Shown in pieces: positions 38,214 through 45,984 of a DNA stretch of 64,000 bases. Below the pieces are notes generated by a model. It was not told the DNA's origin. It was given only the letters and a program-made list of their open reading frames with translations, and did not search any database. Numbering within the stretch: position 1 is the stretch's first letter; each line of letters opens with the position of its first letter. Origin of the DNA: a virus; IMG/VR virus record IMGVR_UViG_3300028840_006004, positions 28,627 to 92,626 of that record. The stretch is one strand, 5' to 3'. A program made the position numbers and the translations under genes.

Positions 38214-39752
38214 TTACACTGATGTTATTGTTTCCCATGCTGCACCTGTCCAAACTTTAAGTTTATTAACAGTGGTATCGTATGCTAATGTACCGGCTTC
38301 AGGCGAACCAGGAAGAGATCCTGTTGCCTGACCTTGAAGTTTAAGTGCTGGAACATAAACCATATTGGCTTGAACTCCGGATTGACCGGTTCCGCCAAGA
38401 ACAACGGTATTATCACCAGTATTAGGAATGTCATTGTCAGTTCCGCCAAGAACCGCACAATAATCACCCTGTATGGATTTTGCTGATGTTGTGTGTTGAA
38501 ATCCGAATGCTCCGATTCCATCAACGGTAAAAAGTGCTGCTGGCTGACCGTGACCTCCACCAAATGTGTAAGGTTTGTTTGTTATGACATAGTGACCACA
38601 AACAAAACTTCTGTCTGCAGCCGCATAAGCCTGGGTTCCCTCACCGAATACAGCTGAATAATCACCGTAAGCTTTTGAGTATTGACCAACTGCTATACTG
38701 TATTTTCCTGATACTTCTGACCTGTAACCTCCAGCAATGGATCCTTGCCCTGTTACAGAGTTCTGATAATTGAGGCAAACAGAGTATGTACCTTTTGCTC
38801 CATAAGTTGAGGTTGTTGTTCCGGAATAAGAAAGGTCAACTGCATGGTTTCCGATATCTCCATGATGTGCAGGATTTCTGTCAGAAATTCTATGGCCAGT
38901 ATTTGCACCTTCTTTTAATTCTTTTAATCCGGCAAGATTCAGCCAAACATTAGCTGCCGGAGTATCATCAAAAAGAACTTGATGCCTGTCAAGATCTGAA
39001 TCATAAACGATAGTTCCAAGCTGAGAGTCCGGAAGAGCGGAAATTTGAACCGTAGTGTAACTAAGATATTTAGTTCCCGGTAAGTAGACCATATCAGGCT
39101 GTGTCGCAGCTTGTGAGTCACCTCCTAAAACAACTGAACGTAATCCAGCAGACCCTATACTATTATTACTTCCACCAACTATCGCTCCGTGAGCAGCTGA
39201 CACATCAATAACGTTTCCTTCTCCGCCAAGCGCTGCAGTAAAATCACCAAAAGCATCATTGGTTTTACCAAAAGAAACTGAAGCTTCACCCCCAGCCCGT
39301 ACAGTACTTCCAACAGCTAATGCAGCTACACCCGTTGCTGAAGATGCCAATCCTCCTGCAGTTGAATAATCTTTTTCAGCGTAAGTACCATTTCCAAACG
39401 CAAAAGAATAATCACCTACTGCTCCAGCAAATATTGTGACCCCTACACTTTCGCTCAAGTCAGTCGCTTGCTCTCCAATATCACCATAAAATGTAGGCGA
39501 TTTGCCTACAAGTCTGTAACCATCATTTCCTCCTTCAGTAATCTTTTCAAGTCCAGAAGGAACAACTATTGATCCTGCAACAGGAACATACTGAATAGTA
39601 CCAGTATTGTCACGATAAGCCCATTGCCCGGTTGACTTGTCGTAAACCATCTGGCCCTCCTTGACCTTGTTTGCATTTATAGTGTTAACTTGATGAATCA
39701 CCCTTTGAGTAAGGGATCTACCACGCCCAGTGCGTGTATCTTTTTTCTTCAT
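38214..39752 (-). CDS. Tail fibre with two tandem YadA-like modules, 512 aa
   Basis: An N-terminal basic attachment module (residues 1-60) is followed by two copies of the same long unit. Each has an (EGGND/EGANT)G(Y/H)R lead-in, a GDIG..(A/V)DLS segment, YadA-type head repeats (DYSFAFGNGTYAEKDYSTAG; GKYSIAVGQYSKAYGDYSAV), and VVLGG..Q...Q.(D/N)MVY.P.. leading to YD. The unit boundaries are near residues 70 and 275. Such repeats trimerise. It is the best candidate for the receptor-binding fibre. Confidence 0.82.
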   Translation of the reverse strand: MKKKDTRTGRGRSLTQRVIHQVNTINANKVKEGQMVYDKSTGQWAYRDNTGTIQYVPVAGSIVVPSGLEKITEGGNDGYRLVGKSPTFYGDIGEQATDLSESVGVTIFAGAVGDYSFAFGNGTYAEKDYSTAGGLASSATGVAALAVGSTVRAGGEASVSFGKTNDAFGDFTAALGGEGNVIDVSAAHGAIVGGSNNSIGSAGLRSVVLGGDSQAATQPDMVYLPGTKYLSYTTVQISALPDSQLGTIVYDSDLDRHQVLFDDTPAANVWLNLAGLKELKEGANTGHRISDRNPAHHGDIGNHAVDLSYSGTTTSTYGAKGTYSVCLNYQNSVTGQGSIAGGYRSEVSGKYSIAVGQYSKAYGDYSAVFGEGTQAYAAADRSFVCGHYVITNKPYTFGGGHGQPAALFTVDGIGAFGFQHTTSAKSIQGDYCAVLGGTDNDIPNTGDNTVVLGGTGQSGVQANMVYVPALKLQGQATGSLPGSPEAGTLAYDTTVNKLKVWTGAAWETITSV

Positions 39753-39798
39753 AACACTTTGTGTTAAGGGTCGTCCCTGGCGGGATGCCCACGATTAT

Positions 39799-40179
39799 TT
39801 ATATAATCGGCTCGTGCCAGTGTACCTGGACACCTAAAATTCTTGACTTTTGTTTCTCGCCGTTAACTGGTTTTGGCTTTGCTCTTAATATTTTATCCAC
39901 ACCGAGAGGAGTCCATAGATCCCTGATATGATAGACTGTGTCCATTTCTTTGAAATGATGACCGGATCTGTGCGCTTCTGCCCATAAATCAAGGACTTCT
40001 TGCTGGCCTGCTTCGGTTGGCTGTTCCCTTGCTTCGATAGCAACTTTTTCAGGTACAAGCCATTCTGTGTGATAGCGATAATACTTTTGAGCTTTGCCTC
40101 TATTCTCCATATCAACAACAAAAGTAACTATAAAATCGAATTCTGTCAATAAGGATTCTTCAGAAAATTTTAACTGCAA
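39799..40179 (-). CDS. Unknown protein, 126 aa
   Basis: A soluble, charged protein with no recognised domain; it ends in SRILGVQVHWHEPII. It is the first gene after the terminator at 40.2 kb and precedes the fibre genes, with 46 bases before the 512-aa gene that contain only short hairpins. Its position suggests a virion or fibre-assembly role, without direct evidence. Confidence 0.55.
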   Translation of the reverse strand: MQLKFSEESLLTEFDFIVTFVVDMENRGKAQKYYRYHTEWLVPEKVAIEAREQPTEAGQQEVLDLWAEAHRSGHHFKEMDTVYHIRDLWTPLGVDKILRAKPKPVNGEKQKSRILGVQVHWHEPII

Positions 40180-40213
40180 AAAATATTTTGCGAAACCCGC
40201 GTGGCTCTAAGGC

Positions 40214-40242
40214 TAAAAAATTAGCATCACTTGATGCTAATT
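40214..40242 (-). terminator. Rho-independent terminator after HNH gene
   Basis: On the minus strand an 11-bp stem (AATTAGCATCA, complement of 40232-40242, with TGATGCTAATT, complement of 40219-40229) and a two-base loop are followed by a U-run (40215-40220). It separates the HNH group from the fibre cluster. Confidence 0.85.
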
Positions 40243-40243
40243 A

Positions 40244-40768
40244 TTAAAAATTGAACCTTTTCTCTGCTTCTTCTCGATGGATCCAGTGTTCTTTTCCGTC
40301 AATAATGAATGAAATGATCTTACCATTATAAGAAAAGATTTTTCCTCCTTTATTTATTATAGGAGCACACAACTCGAAGAAAAAAACAACCTGTCGCGGA
40401 GTTTCGACAACCTGGCCAAATCGTTTCGCAGTTCTGTAGTTCACTGAATACTTATTAACACGTTCCAGTTGATAACCTATTTCCCGGCGAAAACCTTCCA
40501 GATCAAAACTGTGCTTGAAATTATTACACCTTCTGCAGGATGGATTAAGATTATCAATGTGATTAACGTCCAATTCAGTGAGGTGTGACAGGAATTCTGG
40601 GACTAATTCCGGGACAGCAGACTTGACATCGGCCATGAATCGGTTTTTGGCAATTATGTGATCAATTTGCCATTGTCTTTGCTTGAGCTCTGTACCGCAA
40701 TACGCACAATATCCGCCGTACTTATCGTAAACCTGCTTCCTTAGCTTTTTCGAGATCGTTTTTTTCAT
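40244..40768 (-). CDS. HNH endonuclease, 174 aa
   Basis: The HNH fold is clear: a zinc pair C21-C24 (CAYCG), D36-H37 in WQIDHIIAKN, N69-H70, N75, then C78-C81 in PSCRRCNN. I chose the Met at 40768 because the longer reading adds 25 residues overlapping the upstream gene. HNH enzymes in phages are free-standing homing nucleases or help the terminase cut DNA; the distance from terL and the lone terminator favour a homing-type or independent role. Confidence 0.88.
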   Translation of the reverse strand: MKKTISKKLRKQVYDKYGGYCAYCGTELKQRQWQIDHIIAKNRFMADVKSAVPELVPEFLSHLTELDVNHIDNLNPSCRRCNNFKHSFDLEGFRREIGYQLERVNKYSVNYRTAKRFGQVVETPRQVVFFFELCAPIINKGGKIFSYNGKIISFIIDGKEHWIHREEAEKRFNF

Positions 40769-40919
40769 ATTCTTTAAATTTCTTTTGCCACTCTTCTGAG
40801 GCATAGGTAATATCAAGCTCCCAGTATGCGCCATAATCAGCAATTAAGTGCACACCTTCCCAGCTTATTGGATGTCCTTTATGAATTAATACTATTATAG
40901 TTTTGAATTGAAATATCAC
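40722..40919 (-). CDS. Unknown small protein, 65 aa
   Basis: Short, with a beta-strand start (MIFQFKTIIVLI) and an acidic/basic helical end (WQKKFKEYEKNDLEKAKEAG). Its start overlaps the stop of the 142-aa gene by 4 bases, and its end overlaps the HNH start by 47 bases. The coupling and composition support translation. Function unknown. Confidence 0.5.
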   Translation of the reverse strand: MIFQFKTIIVLIHKGHPISWEGVHLIADYGAYWELDITYASEEWQKKFKEYEKNDLEKAKEAGLR

Positions 40920-41344
40920 ATCCTAAAGTTCTTGATCACAAGTATCGCTTCTTTATCATTCTCCATTACTTTATGGAACCGTTCCATCGTGTCACCCGAA
41001 TTCGTGATATCAAGATATCTATCTTTATCGATGTCGGCTGTTGCCGATCCGAGAGCAATGCAGCCGTTGAGATCTCTCCAGAAATTAGCCGAGTGGAATT
41101 TGCATTCCGATCTGTTCGGCACATCCTTGATCTCCCAGAGGTCCTTGCTAAATCGAGCAGAAGCTTCCAATTTGACGGGATAGGCTCCCTGTGGTATGCA
41201 ACTGATGTTAGGCTGATTATTTCTCCACCCGCGTTCAAGTGAGAGCGCGGAAAATAGAGGTTGCTGGTGTTCGTCAAGGACAGTACAGTTGCCGAGTGTC
41301 TGGTTTTCATTTGTTGTGTATCGTGTGATCAAAATTGTTTTCAT
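40916..41344 (-). CDS. DUF5675-type phage protein, 142 aa
   Basis: The N-terminal strand (MKTILITRYTTNENQTLGNC), a SLERGWRNNQPNISCIPQG segment and the later H-x-AN-x(3)-DLNGCIALG pattern match the DUF5675 family as I know it, common in phages and of unknown function. The conserved Cys/His positions hint at a peptidoglycan-related fold, but this is not established here. The ATG overlaps the stop of the 47-aa gene (ATGA). Confidence 0.75.
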   Translation of the reverse strand: MKTILITRYTTNENQTLGNCTVLDEHQQPLFSALSLERGWRNNQPNISCIPQGAYPVKLEASARFSKDLWEIKDVPNRSECKFHSANFWRDLNGCIALGSATADIDKDRYLDITNSGDTMERFHKVMENDKEAILVIKNFRM

Positions 41345-41484
41345 CCGAATATTGTTATAAATATGATTTCAATTAGCAACATAGTAACAATGAACCATAA
41401 AAAGCCATTCCTGGCTCTTTTGATCGGATCGTGCTTAGAACGTTTTACAGCATCGGGACCGATCGGTGGATCAAACATTCTCAT
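41341..41484 (-). CDS. Small membrane protein, 47 aa
   Basis: The product is 47 residues: a polar, basic N-terminus (VKRSKHDPIKRARNG) and a C-terminal membrane helix (FLWFIVTMLLIEIIFITIF). Both ends are joined to neighbours by ATGA overlaps (start 41482-41484 with the stop of the Tat-signal gene, stop 41341-41343 with the DUF5675 start). That double coupling is the main evidence that it is translated. Confidence 0.7.
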   Translation of the reverse strand: MRMFDPPIGPDAVKRSKHDPIKRARNGFLWFIVTMLLIEIIFITIFG

Positions 41485-41963
41485 GCATTCAGGCTTTTAA
41501 TATGATTGAAGATCTCTGCAATCTGCTTTTGAGCATGCAAATCACTTCTCCCATTTGATCTTGCTTTCGCATAAGCAATATCCGTCCAATCCCGTGGCTG
41601 ACCAAGAGTATTAACAACAGCAAAATACTTTTCAGTTTCAAACTCCTTATAAGTCTTCATAAACTTACCAGAGTTAGTCATCCTTACCATCACTCTTTCT
41701 TTGCCAGTTATAAACCTTCGATCCTTCATTGTATAATACTCGTGACAAATATAAGCCCACCCGTCTTCACAAATGCAAACATCCTGATCTCTCGCCCATC
41801 CTTTATCGGGACCAAACTGAAATATTTTCGTGTTTAACTTTGTAAACTCTTCGCTAAGAGCGTTCTCAAATCTTGGTATTCTTTCCGGAACCAGTTTTTT
41901 TGGTGCTATCACTGCAACTCCCGCTGCAATTCCTATACTCTTTAGAAAATTTCTTCGCTTCAT
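41481..41963 (-). CDS. Exported protein with twin-arginine (Tat) signal, 160 aa
   Basis: The N-terminus KRRNFLKSIGIAAGVAVIA is a textbook Tat signal (RRxFLK followed by a mild hydrophobic stretch). The mature part has no recognised fold but carries Cys and aromatic residues (DVCICEDGWAYICHEYY). If the signal works, the host would export the folded protein across its inner membrane. It is ATGA-coupled to the 47-aa membrane protein downstream and to a 19-codon basic ORF upstream. Confidence 0.75.
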   Translation of the reverse strand: MKRRNFLKSIGIAAGVAVIAPKKLVPERIPRFENALSEEFTKLNTKIFQFGPDKGWARDQDVCICEDGWAYICHEYYTMKDRRFITGKERVMVRMTNSGKFMKTYKEFETEKYFAVVNTLGQPRDWTDIAYAKARSNGRSDLHAQKQIAEIFNHIKSLNA

Positions 41964-42019
41964 TTTTTCTTCGGTTTAGGTTTTTTGACCACTTTAGGTC
42001 TGCGTTTTTTACATGCCAT
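41960..42019 (-). CDS. Basic micropeptide, 19 aa
   Basis: The ORF MACKKRRPKVVKKPKPKKK has 14 Lys/Arg/Pro residues and one Cys, and ends in a stop that overlaps the next ATG (ATGA, 41960-41963). Its coupling fits the pattern of this operon. It may encode a nucleic-acid-binding peptide or only serve as a translational link. Being so short, it could also be chance. Confidence 0.45.
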   Translation of the reverse strand: MACKKRRPKVVKKPKPKKK

Positions 42020-42030
42020 GATTTTATAGT

Positions 42031-43095
42031 TTAATAAGGTACTGCCCTGAAATATTGTAACATGTCTTCCGTGACAATCTTAAACGGAATTACAGTGTCG
42101 CCAACCTGCTTTGCATGATATAAAAATCCATCAGGCTGAACAAAGAGCATATTGTTGTTTATATTATAAGGTATACCTGGTTTCAAAAGTATTCCACCAT
42201 CAACCCACCAAAATCCTTTCTCAAATGTCGAGGTGTACCACCTGTCAGGCTCACTCCAGTAAGTCGAAAACCACATCTTCCCATCACGCTGAGTATCTGA
42301 CATTCCAAATTCCAGATTTGCAACATAAGTAGTCGTATCATTTCCTTTTATAAATACCCTGATCTGAGCATTTAATCCTTTTACCGGTGAAGGTGTTTCA
42401 ATAATTACATCAATAGTTGGTGTCTTTTGATTAGAATACGGCGTTACCCTGTGAACAACCATAGCGGCGGAATCAGGAATACCAGTATCCAGATATATAT
42501 AAGGACTGAATGTTGAATCCGAACTCGGCGGAGGAACTCCACCACCACCACTCGCATAATAATTCGGAAATAAGGATTCCAGTTTAGTAGTGTCCCCTTC
42601 AAACCACTCAGGGTAAGGATATGTGTAACGGCAATTATTTGTCGTTATCGGATCTTCCGCTTCATGGATCTTGTATGGCCCTGCATTGAAATAACAATTT
42701 GAGTAAAGAATGTTATCCGTAATATGAAAATGCCCGCTCGGATAAAAAAACAAACTCAGATTGGATAACAACGCATAATCAATAGCAAAACTGTCCGACA
42801 CAACAAGATAATCAAACCTGTTCAAAGCCAGCATAACCCGAAGATTAGTTCCATTCCATGCAGAGCTTGAGTCCGGATGCATGATGTCCTGCAGGTAGAT
42901 CTCATTTGAATAGAATTTGTAAACCTCCTCATAAGGCGATTGGGATTTGTTTAACTGCTGTCGTGGATATGTTCGCTTCTGAATAACCTGGGCCTTCCCG
43001 GAAAGCCAGAATCCAAAAGAAATAAGTAATGAAATTATTATCACAACAAAAAATTTAAACCAATAGGTTTTCCAGGGTTCGTTAATTCTTCTCAT
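42031..43095 (-). CDS. Membrane-anchored or exported protein, 354 aa
   Basis: A basic N-terminus is followed by a membrane helix (FFVVIIISLLISFGFWL) ending near AQ, which could be an anchor or a cleavable signal. The remainder is beta-rich, with a Gly/Pro/Ser linker (ASGGGGVPPPSSDSTFS, residues about 185-200) and a C-terminal domain rich in Trp and Tyr. No family is recognised. The layout suggests a protein displayed in the periplasm or outer surface of the host. Confidence 0.65.
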   Translation of the reverse strand: MRRINEPWKTYWFKFFVVIIISLLISFGFWLSGKAQVIQKRTYPRQQLNKSQSPYEEVYKFYSNEIYLQDIMHPDSSSAWNGTNLRVMLALNRFDYLVVSDSFAIDYALLSNLSLFFYPSGHFHITDNILYSNCYFNAGPYKIHEAEDPITTNNCRYTYPYPEWFEGDTTKLESLFPNYYASGGGGVPPPSSDSTFSPYIYLDTGIPDSAAMVVHRVTPYSNQKTPTIDVIIETPSPVKGLNAQIRVFIKGNDTTTYVANLEFGMSDTQRDGKMWFSTYWSEPDRWYTSTFEKGFWWVDGGILLKPGIPYNINNNMLFVQPDGFLYHAKQVGDTVIPFKIVTEDMLQYFRAVPY

Positions 43096-43419
43096 TTATT
43101 TTATTTTTAAAAAATGTTTCGCACTCGTAATGGCAATCTCCAACGCCTGATCAGTAACTCCATTAATAAATATTGCATCATAAAAACGCTTGCCTTTTAA
43201 GTAAATCGTGTTTTCGATTTTAACAGCTTCGTCTTCCGATGGTAAGAGCTCATGCCTTTTAATAAGGATAGGCCCTGGCACTTTCATCTTCATTTCATTC
43301 AAGATCTTCAGGTACTCAAGAAAATCTTTTGTAAGCATATTTCGCGGACGATCACCGTCCATGAACTGATACATGTTTGTGTTGTAATCAGGCAACCGAT
43401 CATTGATCCAGAATCCCAT
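43096..43419 (-). CDS. Unknown protein, 107 aa
   Basis: A small soluble alpha/beta protein with a Lys-rich end (ITSAKHFLKIK) and no recognised domain. It is packed against its neighbours (1 base to the 75-aa gene, immediately upstream of the 354-aa gene). No function can be proposed. Confidence 0.55.
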   Translation of the reverse strand: MGFWINDRLPDYNTNMYQFMDGDRPRNMLTKDFLEYLKILNEMKMKVPGPILIKRHELLPSEDEAVKIENTIYLKGKRFYDAIFINGVTDQALEIAITSAKHFLKIK

Positions 43420-43420
43420 A

Positions 43421-43615
43421 TCAATTCATTTGAATAATCAATTTATTTAATCTGGCGGTATCATCTAAGGCATGCATGACAGATTCCGTTTGCACCGTAG
43501 TATAGTGCGTACCGGCGGTGGTTTCAATAATAGTGATCCCGTCTTTTCTTTTGACCTCGATCACATATAATGGATTCAGCCATGCGGTGTAGTTTGCCGC
43601 ATGAGGCCCTTCCAT
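43421..43615 (-). CDS. Unknown small protein, 64 aa
   Basis: The Met at 43615 (MEGPHAANYTAW) leaves a 10-base gap to the upstream gene, whereas the earlier Met at 43648 would overlap it by 23 bases; I prefer the shorter form. Beta-rich in the middle (VIEVKRKDGITIIETTAG). Not recognised. Confidence 0.5.
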   Translation of the reverse strand: MEGPHAANYTAWLNPLYVIEVKRKDGITIIETTAGTHYTTVQTESVMHALDDTARLNKLIIQMN

Positions 43616-43625
43616 TTTAAAGCAG

Positions 43626-43964
43626 TTAAACCTGCACAATTTGAACATTGCTTACCTTTTTTTTATAAATTGAAATAGTTTCTCCAGTATATGCTTCATT
43701 GCCGTTAAACTCGAAATATATACGCCTTCCATCTTCTGTAAGAGTGAATGAACCCAATTCATCAGATCCCGTTTCGCCGGTAAGTTCCCATCCATCCCGG
43801 ATTCGTCTATTACTTCCTGTTCCAATCCAGGCCGCATCATTATACCTTCTCCAGAGGCCCGTTTGCGGGCACTGATACCTTGACGCTCCGTCCTGGAATC
43901 CCGGAATCCTTTTTTGGTTGTACTTAACTTTTTTAACTTCTTGCGCGTTCTCATTAGTTCCCAT
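43626..43964 (-). CDS. Unknown protein, 112 aa
   Basis: A charged, Gly/Trp-rich protein (CPQTGLWRRYNDAAWIGTGS) with alternating strands and no known motif. A second long minus-strand frame covers most of the same bases (43652-43954) but is more Lys/Arg-biased and less protein-like; I take it as the shadow. Confidence 0.6.
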   Translation of the reverse strand: MGTNENAQEVKKVKYNQKRIPGFQDGASRYQCPQTGLWRRYNDAAWIGTGSNRRIRDGWELTGETGSDELGSFTLTEDGRRIYFEFNGNEAYTGETISIYKKKVSNVQIVQV

Positions 43965-43976
43965 AATATTTAATTT

Positions 43977-44201
43977 TTATGATTTCTTAATTCTGTTTTC
44001 GTATAACGCCTTTCCTCTTTTTGATTTTGCATAATCGGAAAGCGCCACGATAAAACCATTCTTCTCGTACCATCCCTGGTCCCGTTTAAGTGCTTTTCCA
44101 AGACCCCCCGGGCTCATTTTAATCACTCTCGCCGCTTCAGACCTATCGGTACATACATGGACTTTTTTATCTTCTTTTAGTATAATAACATGAACTTTCA
44201 T
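43977..44201 (-). CDS. Small DNA-binding-like protein, first gene of the left block, 74 aa
   Basis: Start taken at the ATG 44201 (MKVHVIILKEDKK). Residues 15-50 (TDRSEAARVIKMSPGGLGKA) look like a helix-turn-helix of the kind that ends in a short turn with Gly, followed by basic residues (KRGKALYENRIKKS). This suggests a regulator at the divergent junction, but it is unproven. A TATATTTG box on the minus strand (44206-44213) lies only 4 bases upstream. Confidence 0.6.
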   Translation of the reverse strand: MKVHVIILKEDKKVHVCTDRSEAARVIKMSPGGLGKALKRDQGWYEKNGFIVALSDYAKSKRGKALYENRIKKS

Positions 44202-44419
44202 ATAGCAAATATACAAAAAAGTATCATTCTATTCCGCGCCATTAAAAACTTTTTTAAAAATCTCGGTTAGGGTATAAGACCTTTTGACCCTTAATCCGGT
44301 TTTCCGTAATAAAAACACCCCCCGTAGATAGTTTACACGCTTGCGAGATAACCCCCATACCCCCCGCATAGCTTACAGTAATTAAAGTTAATTTAATAAC
44401 ATTAAAAAATTCGTGCTTT
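44202..44419. promoter_or_regulatory. Divergent switch region between left and right blocks
   Basis: No gene fits here. The region is AT-rich apart from C-runs on the plus strand at 44318-44323, 44352-44356 and 44360-44365 (G-runs on the minus strand). It also holds a short stem (44262-44294: TTAGGGT against ACCCTTAA) and a TATATTTG box on the minus strand at 44206-44213. Since the left block starts at 44201 and the right block at 44420, promoters for both directions must lie here. An origin or operator is possible. Confidence 0.55.
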
Positions 44420-44722
44420 ATGTATTTAACAAAAGAACAGTTTGACAATGCAGTAATCGGCAAAGGCTTGATAGATGCCGATACCAACTATGACCAAGTA
44501 ACCATTGTGGAAACAAAGGGAACAAAGGAATGGCGACCAACTATTATGCAGACAAGCAAAGAAAAGGTGAAACACGTTGTAGAGTTTGAAACCTTGATTG
44601 GCTTGGTGCGTGAAAGTGGGAAAGCTAAAGCAAAGAAGGAAGGTAACAAGATCGTTGGTTACGATTTTGACTGGAAAGATATTCCAATGAAAGTTAAAGA
44701 TGGTACATTAATGAATGCATAG
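44420..44722 (+). CDS. First gene of the right block, unknown, 100 aa
   Basis: A small soluble protein, charged in its second half (GKAKAKKEGNKIVGYDFDWK), followed by a strong terminator. No domain is recognised. Being the first gene of the divergent right block and having its own terminator, it may be an early, separately transcribed gene. Confidence 0.65.
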   Translation: MYLTKEQFDNAVIGKGLIDADTNYDQVTIVETKGTKEWRPTIMQTSKEKVKHVVEFETLIGLVRESGKAKAKKEGNKIVGYDFDWKDIPMKVKDGTLMNA

Positions 44723-44744
44723 TTAAACTCTAAAGAGTAGTGCC

Positions 44745-44784
44745 TAACACCCTGAACTGATATGTTTGGGGTGTTATTTTTTTT
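44745..44784 (+). terminator. Rho-independent terminator after the 100-aa gene
   Basis: TAACACCC (44745-44752) pairs with GGGTGTTA (44769-44776), followed by eight T. Sixteen unpaired bases form the loop. Confidence 0.9.
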
Positions 44785-44823
44785 GGTTTGCATTCTATAT
44801 AAGGATGTGAAGGATACATTACG

Positions 44824-44893
44824 TATAACAGGATGACTACATTCAAGCTCGAATGATATTTTTTTAATTATAGCACAATGACTACGTGTCAAG
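44824..44893 (+). repeat. Pair of 24-25 base direct repeats upstream of lipoprotein gene
   Basis: Copies at 44824-44847 and 44869-44893 share TATA(A/G)CA..ATGACTAC....CAAG, 45 bases apart. They lie between the terminator at 44.78 kb and the ATG at 44946. Possible use: repressor or activator sites, or two promoters. Confidence 0.6.
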
Positions 44894-44945
44894 TGCAACT
44901 GTGTACACCAGATTGGATATTAATCACCACTAAATAAGAAGAAAA

Positions 44946-45257
44946 ATGAAAACATTAATTTATTCATTGCTCGTGATAGCTATTATGAGCAGTTGTACAG
45001 GCACATCAACACGAATACAAGTGTTAGATGTAGACTCACAACAAATCGAAACAGTAAGGCTTGGCAAGTATGCTGGGCATATCCACATGAATGATACAAT
45101 TGTAATCGAAGAGTATTTCAGCTCAGTATCGATACGCAATGAAATCTATTCACTAAATGTTGATGAATTACCTAAAGTAAGTTTCATTTATTCCAATGAT
45201 TCGTCAGATGTATCAATGTTCAGTTATTACAGAGCAATTGTTTTATCAGATATTTAA
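44946..45257 (+). CDS. Putative lipoprotein, 103 aa
   Basis: A short N-terminal hydrophobic stretch (KTLIYSLLVIAIMSSC) ends in a lipobox-like MSSC, so the mature protein would begin at Cys17 and be lipid-anchored. The rest is beta-rich and unrecognised. Phage lipoproteins often act at the host surface, for example in superinfection exclusion; that is only a possibility here. An A-rich leader (aagaagaaaa) precedes the ATG. Confidence 0.7.
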   Translation: MKTLIYSLLVIAIMSSCTGTSTRIQVLDVDSQQIETVRLGKYAGHIHMNDTIVIEEYFSSVSIRNEIYSLNVDELPKVSFIYSNDSSDVSMFSYYRAIVLSDI

Positions 45258-45276
45258 CCACTAAAAGAAGAAGAAA

Positions 45277-45597
45277 ATGATCGTAGAATTATTAAAGAAC
45301 AACGGTGTCACAGGCATTAAAATTGAATTAAGTATATTTCAAATGCAGGCACTACAAACAAAAATGGTTGAAATCCATCGATTATCGATGCCAATAGAAC
45401 CAAAACAACCTGAACGCAAACCTCGTCATGTATTAAAAGAAAAATTACGTGATGAACAGCATTATGAAGAGCTTATAGCCAAGCTTCGTGATTTACAGCG
45501 CTTTATTGACAAAATAGCACCTGTTCCGTCCAAGCAAGAAGTAAATGATACATTGTTTAGTATAACACCTAAACCAGATGAAGATGGAATGCATTAG
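45277..45597 (+). CDS. Unknown protein, 106 aa
   Basis: A helical, charged protein with Lys/Arg/Glu-rich coiled-coil character (RHVLKEKLRDEQHYEELIAK). No domain is recognised. It is preceded by an A-rich leader and its end overlaps the next gene by 20 bases. Confidence 0.6.
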   Translation: MIVELLKNNGVTGIKIELSIFQMQALQTKMVEIHRLSMPIEPKQPERKPRHVLKEKLRDEQHYEELIAKLRDLQRFIDKIAPVPSKQEVNDTLFSITPKPDEDGMH

Positions 45598-45979
45598 AGT
45601 TTTTTCAGTATACCATAAAGAATTTGTTAATGTAGAAGAGCAGGCGTGGAAGTCACGCCACTCTTCACCTAACAATGGATACATTAAATGTGTATTTGCT
45701 TCAGGTGATAGCCAAGAGATCCCAATCATTTATCTCAAAGAAGAAAATGAAAGAATGCGAGTCGAAGTTAGTATCGAAGAATATTACAAAGCACGTAAGA
45801 CCACAATGCTTAGTATTGTCATCGAGAATGACGGCTCAATGAGATTAGTCAGACGAGGATCAAAAAACCGATTTAACATGGACGAGCTTGTCAATTTATT
45901 AATTGATGATAAGGCGCGGATCAGACTCTACAATGACCAGGATCAACGTATAGCAACAATCGAACCGATAAGGGAATAA
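45578..45979 (+). CDS. Unknown protein, 133 aa
   Basis: Starts inside the end of the 106-aa gene, at ATG 45578 (or 45584 two codons later). The central part is beta-rich and the end is charged (NLLIDDKARIRLYNDQDQRI). No known family. The next 180 bases hold a structured element. Confidence 0.55.
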   Translation: MKMECIRVFSVYHKEFVNVEEQAWKSRHSSPNNGYIKCVFASGDSQEIPIIYLKEENERMRVEVSIEEYYKARKTTMLSIVIENDGSMRLVRRGSKNRFNMDELVNLLIDDKARIRLYNDQDQRIATIEPIRE

Positions 45980-45984
45980 TAGTA

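Noticed and set aside
40244-40843. Longer HNH reading from 40843
   Set aside because: The extra 25 residues overlap the 65-aa gene and lack similarity to HNH proteins; the Met at 40768 fits better.
43652-43954. Alternative minus-strand frame in the 112-aa gene
   Set aside because: Highly Lys/Arg-biased and overlapped almost entirely by the better 43626-43964 frame.
44761-44768. TATGTTTG, a match to the Bacteroidota -7 box
   Set aside because: It lies in the loop of the terminator at 44745-44784 and has no suitable upstream box; probably coincidence.
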